This document shows positions 18,198 through 27,376 of a DNA stretch of 64,000 nucleotides, piece by piece. Below the pieces are notes generated by a model. It saw only the letters and a program-made list of their open reading frames with translations. It ran no database searches and had not been told where the DNA came from. The position numbers were made by a program, and so were the translations under genes. Numbering within the stretch: position 1 is the stretch's first letter; each line of letters opens with the position of its first letter. Source of the DNA: Staphylococcus sp. IVB6214 (lineage in GTDB: Bacteria; Bacillota; Bacilli; Staphylococcales; Staphylococcaceae); assembly GCF_025558585.1 (NCBI RefSeq), contig NZ_CP094723.1, positions 1,054,001-1,118,000 on the forward strand. The letters are read 5' to 3'.

Positions 18198-19319
18198 CTA
18201 TTTATTTGCCCAATATTGATAATATGTTGTTTCGATATAACCATTGAATAGTTTACGTCTCTTCGTTGCTTTACGATTAACAAGATATTCAAATTCCTTG
18301 CTACTTGTCATAATATACATTGACAATTGTGGATTTTGTTGAAGTAATGTTCCTAAATAACGATACATTTCTTCAACTTCATCTCTTTCCCCAATACGCT
18401 CTCCATATGGTGGATTACCAATTAAGCCAATAGGTCCTTTATGATCAATAGTTAAAGTATTGACATCTTTAACTGCAAATTGAATGATATCACCAACACC
18501 TACTTCATCTGCATTTCGACGTGCAATGTCAATCATTTCTGGATCGATATCAGATGCATAGATTTGAATGTCTTTATCGTAATCAGCTTGTGCGTCTGCT
18601 TCTGCACGAAGTTGATCGAATAAGCCAGCTGGAATGATTGGCCATTTTTCTGATACGAATGAACGGTTGAATCCCGGAGCAATGTTTTGTGCGATAAGAC
18701 AAGCTTCAATAGCAATCGTTCCGGAACCACAGAAAGGATCGATAAGTGGCGTGTCTCCAGTCCAATTTGCTAGCTTCACTAAACTTGCAGCTAATGTTTC
18801 TTTGATTGGCGCTTCCCCTTGCGCTAAACGATAGCCACGCTTGTTTAAACCAGAACCAGATGTGTCAATTGTTAATAATACATTATCTTTTAAAATATTA
18901 ACTTCAACCGGAAATTTTGCCCCAGATTCGTCTAACCAGCCTGAAACAGCGTGTTCAGACTTTAATTTTTCAACAATTGCTTTTTTAGTAATTGCTTGAA
19001 CATCTGGAACACTGTGTAAGACAGATTTTAGACTGCGACCTTGAACTGGGAACTGTCCATCAGCTGGGATTATTTCATGCCATGGTAATGCTTTAGTTTT
19101 TTCGAATAATTCATCAAAAGTCGTTGCTTTAAATTGTCCTACGATGAGTTTTACACGGTCTGCAGTACGCAACCATAAATTGGCTTTTACAATCGCTTCT
19201 GCATCGCCATTGAAATAGATACGTCCATTTTCAACTCGTGTGTCATAGCCTAACTCTTGCACTTCTTTTGCTACAATGGCCTCTAAGCCCATTGGACATA
19301 CTGCTAATAATTGAAACAT
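18198..19319 (-). CDS. ypsC: THUMP-domain 23S rRNA guanine N2-methyltransferase (RlmL/YpsC type)
   Basis: A 373-residue RNA methyltransferase. A THUMP RNA-binding domain occupies about residues 45-155. The Rossmann methyltransferase domain has the SAM loop DPFCGSGTIAIEA near 190 and the catalytic motif NPPYGERIG near 305, the NPPY form used for amino groups of guanine. The E. coli counterpart RlmL modifies G2445 of 23S rRNA; the same target is inferred. It lies upstream of rnpB on the map, as in B. subtilis, but the GGCTGGGAC hairpin separates the two. The ATG follows AGGAGG by six bases. Confidence 0.92.
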   Translation of the reverse strand: MFQLLAVCPMGLEAIVAKEVQELGYDTRVENGRIYFNGDAEAIVKANLWLRTADRVKLIVGQFKATTFDELFEKTKALPWHEIIPADGQFPVQGRSLKSVLHSVPDVQAITKKAIVEKLKSEHAVSGWLDESGAKFPVEVNILKDNVLLTIDTSGSGLNKRGYRLAQGEAPIKETLAASLVKLANWTGDTPLIDPFCGSGTIAIEACLIAQNIAPGFNRSFVSEKWPIIPAGLFDQLRAEADAQADYDKDIQIYASDIDPEMIDIARRNADEVGVGDIIQFAVKDVNTLTIDHKGPIGLIGNPPYGERIGERDEVEEMYRYLGTLLQQNPQLSMYIMTSSKEFEYLVNRKATKRRKLFNGYIETTYYQYWANK

Positions 19320-19403
19320 ATTCGGCCTCCTATATTGACTGGATAAATTGATTTATTGTTTATATCAGTTGCTTCACTTTTACATGTATAGCTTAACATA
19401 CGG

Positions 19404-19434
19404 AAGGCTGGGACACATAGAATGCCCCAGCCTT
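19404..19434 (-). terminator. Hairpin downstream of rnpB
   Basis: AAGGCTGGG pairs with CCCAGCCTT, a perfect 9-bp stem just after the 3' end of RNase P RNA. The T run on the minus strand is short (two T), so termination efficiency or RNA processing at this site is uncertain. It belongs to the GGGACA hairpin family. Confidence 0.6.
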
Positions 19435-19442
19435 TTATACTA

Positions 19443-19837
19443 GTTGTAATATTTCTATAAGCCATGTTCTGTACCATAGTACTCGTTACGTGCACTAGCT
19501 GCACTCGTACGCCGGTGGTAATCATCTGTCTAAAATATCATTATGATATCTTCTCGTTTATACGTTGAATTCCGTTAAACAAGTGCTCCTACCAAATTTG
19601 GATTGCTCACTCGAGGGGTTTACCGCGTTCCACCTCTAATATTTCTATTAGAGCTACGTCACTGTGGCACTTTCAAACTACTATCACCATATCTTACGAC
19701 TTAGGCGAATTCGTTGCCGTCAATTTACATTGCCTTGACTTATGGTTTCATCAAGCACGAACACTACAATCATCTCAGATTGTGTGAGCATGGACTTTCC
19801 TCTATAAAAAAATTATAGCGATTACCCAAAATATTAC
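19443..19837 (-). ncRNA. rnpB: RNase P RNA, Bacillus type (B)
   Basis: About 395 nt on the minus strand. Hallmarks include GGGTAATCGC and GAGGAAAGTCCATGC near the 5' end, GAAAGTGCCACAGTGACG, GTGGAACGCGGTAAACCCCTCGA in the conserved core (given here in part), and ACAGAACATGGCTTATAGAA near the 3' end. The termini pair: GUAAUAUU at the 5' end with AAUAUUAC at the 3' end (helix P1). It is the catalytic RNA that cuts 5' leaders from tRNA precursors, working with RnpA. Position between ypsC and gpsB matches B. subtilis. Ends are set from P1 and from the promoter and may be off by a few bases. Confidence 0.95.
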
Positions 19838-19843
19838 TTCAAA

Positions 19844-19871
19844 ATTATATCATTTCCGAGATTAAAAGCAA
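19844..19871 (-). promoter_or_regulatory. rnpB promoter
   Basis: On the minus strand TTGCTT and TATAAT (-10 at 19844-19849) are spaced by 16 bases, giving a start near 19837. It lies just after the gpsB stop, so rnpB is likely transcribed both from this site and by read-through. Confidence 0.65.
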
Positions 19872-19874
19872 TGC

Positions 19875-20207
19875 TTATTTGCCAAAGACAGCCTTTTCTA
19901 AGTTAGAAATACGTTTCAAAATATCGGCATTGCTGTTCTGCATGCTTTGACTTGAAAATGATTTGCTTTCTTGAGAACGTCCGGATGCGACACGAAGTCG
20001 TAAATCTTCAATCTCTTTTTTGAGTTTTTGATTCTCTTCTGATAGTTTAATGACTTCATTATTTAACTCTGCCATCTTTTGATAATCAACAATAATATCA
20101 TCTAAAAACGCATCCACTTCTTCAGGACGGTAGCCACGAACAACGGTTTTTTCAAAATCTTTTTCATAAATATCTTTTGCTGATAATTTTAACGAAACAT
20201 CTGACAT
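19875..20207 (-). CDS. gpsB: GpsB cell-division regulator
   Basis: A 110-residue DivIVA-family protein. The N-terminal domain (about 1-70) begins [20 protein letters not shown] and carries [13 protein letters not shown], the dimeric coiled-coil part that binds membranes and partners such as penicillin-binding proteins and FtsZ. The C-terminal helix [16 protein letters not shown] drives higher-order assembly. In S. aureus GpsB is tied to septum formation. I chose the ATG at 20207 (MSDVSLKL), six bases after GAGGTG; an upstream extension of 24 codons in frame has no support. It lies 19 bases after ypsA. pbp2, a likely partner, is encoded 2 kb away. Confidence 0.96.
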   Translation of the reverse strand: MSDVSLKLSAKDIYEKDFEKTVVRGYRPEEVDAFLDDIIVDYQKMAELNNEVIKLSEENQKLKKEIEDLRLRVASGRSQESKSFSSQSMQNSNADILKRISNLEKAVFGK

Positions 20208-20226
20208 ATTCGTCACCTCATCTGAT

Positions 20227-20784
20227 TCATATTTCATTTGACCACTGTAAATCATCGATAAAACTTGTGATTTCGTCAAATGTCACAACATCACAAGTAT
20301 AGTTTGTTTGTGCCATAAAATCAACCAGCTTACTTTTGAAATACTTAGGGCTGGCTTCTCGTTCATCATCATAAATTAACATTGTCATTTCTGTGTGATC
20401 TAGCATAAATTGATACGCAGCTTGAAATTGATGTGGGCCTGCGTACCCACTGTGAAATACTGTATTTACATAATCAGCTTTAGATGCGATTGCTTGATAC
20501 ATGGATTGTTGTTGCTCACGCCATTTTTCGGTATGGTTTTGAAAGGGTGGAATAATGCCCAGTTTGAGTTCAGGGTAGCTTTCTTTAAGTTCAATCACAC
20601 AGTCTGCAGTCCACAACTCAATACCCAATTGACCTTGAATCAGTACCCATTCTAGTCCTTCTTCAAGATAGCCGACTAACTTATGTTTGATAAAAGCTTT
20701 TAAATAAGACACTTCTTTTGCATCTTCTTTAAAGATATTTAATTCATAAGGTTTATATCCAGTCACATAAATAGATTTATACAT
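20227..20784 (-). CDS. ypsA: YpsA/DUF1273 family protein (SLOG fold)
   Basis: A 185-residue protein of the UPF0398/DUF1273 family. It shows the Rossmann-like SLOG pattern: [12 protein letters not shown] at the N-terminus, [16 protein letters not shown] near 48, and [13 protein letters not shown] with [14 protein letters not shown] in the second half, residues linked to nucleotide or ligand binding. In B. subtilis and S. aureus, excess YpsA disturbs cell division. Its ligand is unknown. It lies between yppE (8-base overlap) and gpsB (19-base gap), which supports a shared role in division. The ribosome site is AGGTAGGG. Confidence 0.88.
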   Translation of the reverse strand: MYKSIYVTGYKPYELNIFKEDAKEVSYLKAFIKHKLVGYLEEGLEWVLIQGQLGIELWTADCVIELKESYPELKLGIIPPFQNHTEKWREQQQSMYQAIASKADYVNTVFHSGYAGPHQFQAAYQFMLDHTEMTMLIYDDEREASPKYFKSKLVDFMAQTNYTCDVVTFDEITSFIDDLQWSNEI

Positions 20785-21100
20785 GTTGATTCCCTACCTG
20801 ACGCTCTATCGTTAGCAAATCATGTTTTACTGTTTTTACTTGATTATAAAATTGTTGCTTACTCGTACGTTTATCATGACAAGCAACTGAGAGCGTTTGC
20901 ATTAATGATTCGATTCGATTTCGTTGTATTAAAAATTGATTGGTTGTTTCGTGCATTGTATGGATATGCGTATCTACTATTGAAGTGAATGGGACGACAT
21001 CTGTTTGGAAGTCAAAAGTCTGTCCCTCGCGTGCAAGTATATATTTGGATTCAATGACAGACATATCGTTGAGGAGTTGCTGCCAAATTGTTTTTGCCAT
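20777..21100 (-). CDS. yppE: YppE-like DUF1798 protein
   Basis: A 107-residue helical, mostly polar protein of the DUF1798/YppE type ([33 protein letters not shown]). YppE structures are four-helix bundles; no activity is established. The start is the ATG at 21100, six bases after AGGTG; the GTG at 21109 lies in the ribosome site. It is the first gene of the yppE-ypsA-gpsB unit and is transcribed away from recU-pbp2 across a 196-base divergent region. Function is unknown. Confidence 0.72.
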   Translation of the reverse strand: MAKTIWQQLLNDMSVIESKYILAREGQTFDFQTDVVPFTSIVDTHIHTMHETTNQFLIQRNRIESLMQTLSVACHDKRTSKQQFYNQVKTVKHDLLTIERQVGNQHV

Positions 21101-21296
21101 ATAAATCACCTACCTATTACACTATATCGTATCATAAAATGTGACAAAACTTGATAACACCATGCTTTGGGGTAACAGAGAAGGGTCATCTATGTTACAA
21201 TAATGTCAGTTTATGAAACGCAATGATTGAAAAGTGTTCATAAACCACCTATCCAATATGTTTGTAGGGCATAAAAGATGGAATGTAGGTGAGACT

Positions 21297-21923
21297 ATGA
21301 ATTATCCCAATGGTAAGCCTTTTAGACAAAATAAGACTCAAGTCGGAAGTCAAAACACACCACAATCGCGTACGATAAAATATGGTGGACGTGGCATGTC
21401 TTTGGAAAAAGATATCGAACACTCTAACAAGCATTATTTGAATACACGTGTGGCGGTTATTCATAAAAAGCCAACACCCGTTCAAATCGTACATGTTGAC
21501 TATCCGAAACGAAGTCAAGCAGTCATCAAAGAGGCTTACTTTAGAACGCCTTCAACGACGGATTACAATGGTGTGTATCAAGGTCGTCATATCGATTTTG
21601 AAGCGAAAGAGACAAAGAATAAAACATCATTTCCATTACAAAATATTCACGACCATCAGATTGAACATATGCGTGAAGTTGATCGACATGGTGGCATTGC
21701 ATTTTTGCTCATTCGTTTTAAAGGACGAGATGAAACCTATTTGTTATCATTTAAAGCACTCATTGTATTTTGGCAACGTTATTTAGATAATGTCAAAAAG
21801 TCAATTTCTGTTGAAGAAGTGCAAAAAAATGGTTACTATATTCCCTATCAGTATCAACCGAGATTGGATTATCTTAAAGCAGTTGATAAGTTGATATTAG
21901 ATGAAAGTGAGGACCGCGTATGA
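21297..21923 (+). CDS. recU: RecU Holliday junction resolvase
   Basis: A 208-residue nuclease that cuts Holliday junctions in Firmicutes. The nuclease core is visible: [18 protein letters not shown], then [17 protein letters not shown] with the E-x-K pair, and [19 protein letters not shown] near the C-terminus. I chose the ATG at 21297 (MNYPNGKP), preceded by AGGTGA; the longer frame from 21234 adds 21 residues that lack family support. The stop overlaps the pbp2 start as ATGA, a coupling conserved across staphylococci and bacilli that ties chromosome recombination to wall synthesis. Confidence 0.96.
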   Translation: MNYPNGKPFRQNKTQVGSQNTPQSRTIKYGGRGMSLEKDIEHSNKHYLNTRVAVIHKKPTPVQIVHVDYPKRSQAVIKEAYFRTPSTTDYNGVYQGRHIDFEAKETKNKTSFPLQNIHDHQIEHMREVDRHGGIAFLLIRFKGRDETYLLSFKALIVFWQRYLDNVKKSISVEEVQKNGYYIPYQYQPRLDYLKAVDKLILDESEDRV

Positions 21924-24106
21924 CGGAAAAGAAAGCGGCTTCTAATGGTTCTAAAAAGAAGTCCGGTCAAAAAAAGAATAAAAATATTAAGCGTACATTG
22001 ATAAAAGTGATCAGTTTCCTTGTTTTAGCTTTTGTTATTTTGGCTTTAGTAGGTGTCCTTCTCTTTGCATATTATGCGTGGAAAGCACCTGCCTTTAATG
22101 AAGCGAAATTACAAGACCCAAGTCCAGCTAAAATATATGATCAGAATGATAATCTTGTTAAAACGCTTGATAATGGTGCGAGACGCGAACATGTTGATCT
22201 AAAAGATGTTCCAGATCAAATGAAGGACGCTGTACTTGCTACTGAAGACAATCGTTTCTACGATCACGGTGCATTAGACTATAAACGTCTATTTGGTGCA
22301 GTGATCAAAAATGTTACCGGTGGATTCGGTTCACAAGGTGCATCTACGTTAACACAACAAGTTGTTAAACGTACATTTTTAACAGATCAAAAGTCAATTG
22401 AACGTAAGGCACAAGAAGCATATCTTTCATATCGCCTTGAGCAAGAGTACTCTAAGGATGAAATCTTCCAAATGTACTTGAACAAGATTTATTACTCAGA
22501 TGGTGTATACGGTGTGAAAGCAGCAGCTAAATACTACTTTGATAAAGATTTGAAAGATCTGAATTTAGCTGAGTCAGCATATCTTGCTGGTCTTCCTCAA
22601 GTACCAAACACTTATAATATTTATGATTATCCTGAGGAAGCAGAGAAGCGTAAGGATACAGTGCTTTATTTAATGAATTATCACAATCGTATTAGTGATA
22701 AAGAAATGAAAGAAGCACAAGATACTTCGATTACGGAGAATTTGGTTGATCGATCTGCAGAAGACCGTGAAATCAAGCCGGATGACAGTTCACAACAATA
22801 TGATTCATATATCAACTTTGTGAAACAAGAATTGATGAGTAACGATGAATTCAAAGGCCGTAACCTATCTGATATTTTAAACAGTGGTATCAAGATTTAC
22901 ACGTACATGGATAAAGATGTTCAGACAGCGCTCCAAAGCCGTGTTGACAATGGTGGTTACTACAAAAATGATGAGCAACAAGTTGGTGCATCAATTGTTG
23001 ACAGTGAATCAGGTTCATTAACGGCAATATCTGGTGGACGTAACTACAAAGATGTCGTTCAACGTAACCAAGCAACGGATGTTCATCCGACAGGTTCATC
23101 ATTGAAACCATTCCTAGCGTATGCACCGGCAATTGACAACTTGCAATGGGCAACGAATCATTCATTACAAGATGAATCTGTTTATTATATAGACGGTGGT
23201 GCCTTCCGCAACTATGACCAAAGAAGTCATGGTGTTGTAACAATCTATGATGCATTACGACAAAGTTTTAACATCCCAGCATTGAAAACTTGGCAAACTG
23301 TGAAGGAACAAGCGGGTAACAGTGCTCCAACAGATTTTGCTGCAAAAGTTGGTTTAGAATATGAGAATCCGAATATCGGTCCATCAGAAGTATTGGGTGG
23401 TTCATCTTCAGAATTCTCCCCTGTACAATTAGCTTCAGCATATGCATCATTTGCGAATGGCGGTACTTATAACAAAGCGCATTCAATTAAAAAAGTTGTA
23501 GAACCGAATGGCAATACGATTGAGTTCGAACATACGAGTCATCAAGCAATGAATGATTACACTGCTTATATGATTACGCAGATTTTAGAAGGTACATTTG
23601 ATACGTATGGTTCAGCTTATGGTAATGGGATTTCTGGTGTAAATGTAGCAGCTAAGACAGGTACAGGTACGTATGGAGATGAAACTTATGCACAATACAG
23701 TCTTCCTAGCTCAGCAGCTAAAGACGTATGGATTTCTGGATACTCACCACGCTATACAATGTCTGTATGGATGGGCTTCGGAAAAGTTAAAGAATATGGT
23801 GAAAACTCATTCGTAGGAAGCTCAGAACAAAAATTACCACAGTATTTATTTAGAGATGTGATGGGTGATATCAATCCACAAGATGGTAAAGACTTTAACC
23901 GCCCTGCTTCAGTTGGTGGTAGTGGTCGTAGCCTATATGTTGCACAAGCACCAGATGGTAATACGACAAGTAACTTCACTGAATCTAGTGGTGGTACTAA
24001 TAGCAACTCTAATAACAAACAAAGTAATCAAAACTCAAATAACGCCAACAATCAGCAACAAGGTAATAATAACGGTGGATTTTTGAGAAATTTCCTTAAC
24101 AACTAA
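21920..24106 (+). CDS. pbp2: Penicillin-binding protein 2 (bifunctional class A PBP)
   Basis: A 728-residue class A PBP. A basic cytoplasmic tail is followed by one transmembrane helix (about 29-51), a GT51 glycosyltransferase domain with Glu in [11 protein letters not shown] near residue 110 and QGASTLTQQ, and a transpeptidase domain with the nucleophile Ser in TGSSLKPF near 395, SFN near 450 and KTGTGT near 578. The C-terminal tail is rich in Asn, Gln and Ser. It polymerises and cross-links lipid II at the septum. Transcription from the recU promoter and a terminator at 24112-24146 define a two-gene unit. Confidence 0.97.
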   Translation: MTEKKAASNGSKKKSGQKKNKNIKRTLIKVISFLVLAFVILALVGVLLFAYYAWKAPAFNEAKLQDPSPAKIYDQNDNLVKTLDNGARREHVDLKDVPDQMKDAVLATEDNRFYDHGALDYKRLFGAVIKNVTGGFGSQGASTLTQQVVKRTFLTDQKSIERKAQEAYLSYRLEQEYSKDEIFQMYLNKIYYSDGVYGVKAAAKYYFDKDLKDLNLAESAYLAGLPQVPNTYNIYDYPEEAEKRKDTVLYLMNYHNRISDKEMKEAQDTSITENLVDRSAEDREIKPDDSSQQYDSYINFVKQELMSNDEFKGRNLSDILNSGIKIYTYMDKDVQTALQSRVDNGGYYKNDEQQVGASIVDSESGSLTAISGGRNYKDVVQRNQATDVHPTGSSLKPFLAYAPAIDNLQWATNHSLQDESVYYIDGGAFRNYDQRSHGVVTIYDALRQSFNIPALKTWQTVKEQAGNSAPTDFAAKVGLEYENPNIGPSEVLGGSSSEFSPVQLASAYASFANGGTYNKAHSIKKVVEPNGNTIEFEHTSHQAMNDYTAYMITQILEGTFDTYGSAYGNGISGVNVAAKTGTGTYGDETYAQYSLPSSAAKDVWISGYSPRYTMSVWMGFGKVKEYGENSFVGSSEQKLPQYLFRDVMGDINPQDGKDFNRPASVGGSGRSLYVAQAPDGNTTSNFTESSGGTNSNSNNKQSNQNSNNANNQQQGNNNGGFLRNFLNN

Positions 24107-24111
24107 TAGAC

Positions 24112-24146
24112 AAAAAGGACAGTATTTCAAAATGCTGTCCTTTTTT
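24112..24146 (+). terminator. Terminator after pbp2
   Basis: AAAAAGGACAG pairs with CTGTCCTTTTT around a short loop and runs into T residues, six bases after the pbp2 stop. Confidence 0.88.
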
Positions 24147-24156
24147 CTATGCAAAA

Positions 24157-24196
24157 AAGCATAACTGAAGCGGTATTACCCAGTTCAGTTATGCTT
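24157..24196 (-). terminator. Terminator overlapping the end of ypoC
   Basis: A 13-bp stem (AAGCATAACTGAA with its complement) with a T run at 24153-24158 on the minus strand. Its first arm lies inside the last codons of ypoC. Confidence 0.88.
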
Positions 24197-24505
24197 TGCA
24201 CGATAAGCTGCATTCATTTTTACCAGCTCAGACTTTAAAGTTTTCATTTGTTGATATCCCATATAGTGATGTTTACGCTCTTGGATATAACTGAGACGCT
24301 CTTCGAAGTTAAATGGAACGATAGGGAGTAATTCATAAGCTTTATCACCTATATGCTGTATATCGTTAATGTGACAAAAATAAGTGATTAATAACTCATA
24401 ATATTGATCTAATGGCGCAATACTTTCAGGTTTACCGACTATTCGTGATTGTGCTAATATATCAAGTTGTCTTTCGATTTCAGACATGTTGGTAAGTATC
24501 GTCAT
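24185..24505 (-). CDS. ypoC: YpoC-like protein
   Basis: A 106-residue soluble protein. The central part (LDQYYELLITYFCHIND and VPFNFEERLSYIQERKHHYMGYQQM) and the place after nth fit the YpoC proteins of Firmicutes, which have no known function. The ATG overlaps the TGA of nth as ATGA, so it is translated by coupling. The last codons form one arm of the transcription terminator. I assign the family mainly from position in the dnaD-nth-ypoC block, so the name is less certain than that of its neighbours. Confidence 0.7.
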   Translation of the reverse strand: MTILTNMSEIERQLDILAQSRIVGKPESIAPLDQYYELLITYFCHINDIQHIGDKAYELLPIVPFNFEERLSYIQERKHHYMGYQQMKTLKSELVKMNAAYRAKHN

Positions 24506-25176
24506 TCGTTTATCGCTCCTTCTAACCGCATGGCAGCACGATGGCGTTTTTGTCCTTCACGACAATCTGCAAACAACGGGCAGACATCACATTTTGGTTT
24601 TTTTGCAAGACAGTGATAACGTCCAAAAAAGATAAGTTGATGATGACTTTTCGTCCATCTTGACTTTGGAATGATTGATGTCAATTTACGCTCAACTTCT
24701 GTCACACTGTCCTTCCAACGACAAATTCCTAGTCGCTTAGAAACACGTTCTACATGCGTATCTACTGCAAGTGCGGGTTCACCAAATGCGACGCTCATCA
24801 CAACATTTGCTGTTTTTTGGCCAACACCAGCAAGTCCTACTAATTTGGCATGATCTTCAGGGATTTCTCCATCATATTGATCAATCAAAGAACGGCATAG
24901 TTTTTGAATATTTTTTGCTTTATTTCGATATAAACCAATTGAGCGAATATCATTTTGTAACGCTTCTAAGGAAACTGCTAAATAGTCTTCTGGTGTATGA
25001 TATTTTTGAAATAACGTCTTCGTTACTTTATTTACTGTGTTATCTGTACACTGTGCAGATAATAAGACGGCAATTGTAAGTTCAAATGCATTGTTATGAA
25101 CGAGTTCGCATTCAGCATCTGGAAACATGCCATCAATGACATCAATCATTTCTAGTGCTTTTTTCTTACTAATCAA
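24502..25176 (-). CDS. nth: Endonuclease III (Nth)
   Basis: A 224-residue base-excision repair glycosylase/AP lyase acting on oxidised pyrimidines. The helix-hairpin-helix LAGVGQKTANVV holds the catalytic Lys near residue 120, and the catalytic Asp is in ALAVDTHVERVSKRLG. Four Cys (CLAKKPKCDVCPLFADC) bind the [4Fe-4S] cluster near the C-terminus. The start is a TTG at 25176 with AAGGAG nine bases upstream, within the last codons of dnaD (8-base overlap), so all three genes of the unit are coupled. The gene order matches B. subtilis. Confidence 0.96.
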   Translation of the reverse strand: MISKKKALEMIDVIDGMFPDAECELVHNNAFELTIAVLLSAQCTDNTVNKVTKTLFQKYHTPEDYLAVSLEALQNDIRSIGLYRNKAKNIQKLCRSLIDQYDGEIPEDHAKLVGLAGVGQKTANVVMSVAFGEPALAVDTHVERVSKRLGICRWKDSVTEVERKLTSIIPKSRWTKSHHQLIFFGRYHCLAKKPKCDVCPLFADCREGQKRHRAAMRLEGAINE

Positions 25177-25858
25177 ATGGGTTTTCTCCTTTCAGCCAAT
25201 CAAATTTCGGGAAGTTTTCAATTTTTTTTACGACAGGTTGCTGTTTGTTAAATTTAGCACGTATTGGTTTTGCATCATCCACCGTACGAACGTTATTTTT
25301 TTCCCAATTCAATAAAATTCTATCTACATATTTTAAACTGGTTTTGTTATGTGATAATGCTTCATCGACAGCTGCATGAATAATTGTCAAGTCATATTCA
25401 TTCACGTCTAACCATTTATTCAAAGTTTCAAATTCAAGTGCTGACAATGTTCGTCCAAACCCATTTTCGATTTTTTGAAATAATGATTTGAAAGCTTGTT
25501 TTTTATCGATATTTTGCATGTTAGAATTTACATCTTCGAGTACTTGACAAAGCTGGTCATAAAACCCGTCTAAGTTAATGTATTCACTTAATCGACCATC
25601 ATTATTTTTAGCGACATTCATTTCCAAAAGGCCTAATTGAATCAACTTCTGGATAATCATTGTTATTTCAGAAGCTTGCATTGATGTTCCCTTCTGTAAA
25701 ATATCTATGGAAGGAAGTTCATTACTCGTCTCATAGGCATATAATATTTTCATAAGTATGATGAGGTCTGATTCATTAAGACCAAGAGATGCATATTGTT
25801 CTAGTAATTCGTATCGACAAACGAAAGGTCGTATTTTTAATTCATGAAGTTTCATCAA
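25169..25858 (-). CDS. dnaD: DnaD replication initiation protein
   Basis: A 229-residue primosome protein. The N-terminal winged-helix domain (about 1-115, LLEQYASLGLNESDLIILMK) forms oligomers; the C-terminal DnaB_2/DnaD domain (FGRTLSALEFETLNKWLD to YVDRILLNWEKNNV) binds DNA and ends with a basic tail. DnaD remodels origin DNA with DnaA and recruits DnaB and the helicase loader. It is the first gene of dnaD-nth-ypoC and follows asnS after a strong terminator. A GGGGGG ribosome site lies five bases before the ATG. Confidence 0.95.
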   Translation of the reverse strand: MMKLHELKIRPFVCRYELLEQYASLGLNESDLIILMKILYAYETSNELPSIDILQKGTSMQASEITMIIQKLIQLGLLEMNVAKNNDGRLSEYINLDGFYDQLCQVLEDVNSNMQNIDKKQAFKSLFQKIENGFGRTLSALEFETLNKWLDVNEYDLTIIHAAVDEALSHNKTSLKYVDRILLNWEKNNVRTVDDAKPIRAKFNKQQPVVKKIENFPKFDWLKGENPFD

Positions 25859-25947
25859 ATCCCCCCTTCTTTTAACGTAGCATCACTATCATACCGTATT
25901 TTGGGCATAGTTTATAGCAATTAATTCTTTTTTTACCATAAGATAAA

Positions 25948-25985
25948 ACCCATTGAAGACCTTTGATATAAAGGTTTCAATGGGT
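25948..25985 (-). terminator. Terminator after asnS
   Basis: ACCCATTGAA pairs with TTCAATGGGT and the inner CCTT with AAGG; a TTTTA run follows on the minus strand. It separates asnS from dnaD. Confidence 0.88.
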
Positions 25986-26014
25986 CATTATGCGCATATA
26001 TCAATTCCCTTTAA

Positions 26015-27307
26015 TTATGGGTATAAACGGTTAAGCAAACGTGGGAATGGTGAAGTTTCACGAACATGTTCAACACCTGAAATCCATGCGACAGTACGCT
26101 CTAGGCCTAATCCAAAACCACTATGCGGAACGCTGCCATATTTGCGTAAATCTAAATAATATTGATAACTTTCTGGGTCTAAGTTATGTGCATCAATACG
26201 GGATTCTAACAATTCTATATCGTTGATACGCTCAGAACCACCAATGATTTCACCGTAACCTTCAGGTGCAATTAAGTCTGCACAAAATACTGTATCTTCA
26301 TTATCAGGATTTGGTTGCATATAGAAAGGTTTAATTTTTGTTGGGTAATTCACGATAAATACTGGTAAATCATAGTGATTTGCAATGGCAGTTTCATGAG
26401 GTGCACCAAAATCATCCCCCCACTCAATATCATCAAAACCAGCTTCATGTAAGAACTTAATTGCATCATCATACGTAATACGTGGGAATGGTGCAACGAC
26501 TTTTTCTAATTTTGATGTATCACGCTCTAAAACTTTTAATTCTAATTTACAGTTTTTAAGAACGGATTGAACGACAAATGCAACATATGCTTCTTGAACT
26601 TTTAAACTTTCGTCATGATTTGTAAATGCCATCTCTGGTTCAATCATCCAGAATTCAATCAAATGACGACGTGTTTTTGATTTTTCAGCACGGAAAGTTG
26701 GACCGAATGAGAATACTTTACCGTGTGCCATTGCTGCAGCTTCCATATATAATTGTCCACTTTGAGAAAGGAAAGCATCTTCATCAAAATATTTCGTATG
26801 GAACAATTCACTTGTTCCTTCCGGTGCGCTTGCAGTTAAAATTGGCGGATCAATTTTTGTAAATCCATTTTCATTAAAGAATTCATATGTCGCACGGATA
26901 ATTTCGTTACGAATTTTCATCACTGCATGTTGTTTTTTTGAACGTAACCATAAGTGACGGTGATCCATTAAAAATTCGGTACCGTGACTTTTTGGTGTAA
27001 TTGGATAATCATGCGCTTCATGAATCACTTCGATTGCTTTCACTTGCATTTCATATCCTAAGTCAGAACGTTGATCTTCGGTAATTTCACCTGTGATATA
27101 GATAGAAGATTCTTGTGTGAGCGATTTAGCCGTTTTGAAGAGGTCTTCACCGACTTCTGATTTGACAACAACGCCTTGCATAAAACCAGTACCATCACGC
27201 AGTTGTAAAAATGCAATTTTACCACTTGAACGCTTATTAGCAAGCCAAGCGCCAATTGTTACTTCTTGTCCGATATAATTTTTTGCTTCTTTAATTGTTG
27301 TTTTCAT
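26015..27307 (-). CDS. asnS: Asparaginyl-tRNA synthetase
   Basis: A 430-residue class IIb synthetase. The OB-fold anticodon-binding domain (about 1-100, [20 protein letters not shown]) is followed by the catalytic core: motif 1 around [13 protein letters not shown], motif 2 as [20 protein letters not shown], and motif 3 as [13 protein letters not shown] near the C-terminus. It charges tRNA-Asn. Only 69 bases separate it from dinG, too little for a T-box leader, so it is probably expressed constitutively. The ATG follows AGGAG. Gene order asnS-dnaD matches B. subtilis. Confidence 0.97.
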   Translation of the reverse strand: MKTTIKEAKNYIGQEVTIGAWLANKRSSGKIAFLQLRDGTGFMQGVVVKSEVGEDLFKTAKSLTQESSIYITGEITEDQRSDLGYEMQVKAIEVIHEAHDYPITPKSHGTEFLMDHRHLWLRSKKQHAVMKIRNEIIRATYEFFNENGFTKIDPPILTASAPEGTSELFHTKYFDEDAFLSQSGQLYMEAAAMAHGKVFSFGPTFRAEKSKTRRHLIEFWMIEPEMAFTNHDESLKVQEAYVAFVVQSVLKNCKLELKVLERDTSKLEKVVAPFPRITYDDAIKFLHEAGFDDIEWGDDFGAPHETAIANHYDLPVFIVNYPTKIKPFYMQPNPDNEDTVFCADLIAPEGYGEIIGGSERINDIELLESRIDAHNLDPESYQYYLDLRKYGSVPHSGFGLGLERTVAWISGVEHVRETSPFPRLLNRLYP

Positions 27308-27376
27308 AATTAATCTCCTATTTTATTTTACTGTTATTATTTTAACAAAAGTTAATAATCTCATCTAGGGTTGGTA

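Noticed and set aside
19304-19525. 73-codon frame over the end of rnpB
   Set aside because: The region is conserved RNase P RNA plus its hairpin; the frame is accidental.
27308-27376. T-box leader for asnS
   Set aside because: Only 69 bases lie between dinG and asnS, and no specifier loop or TGGNACC-like box is seen.
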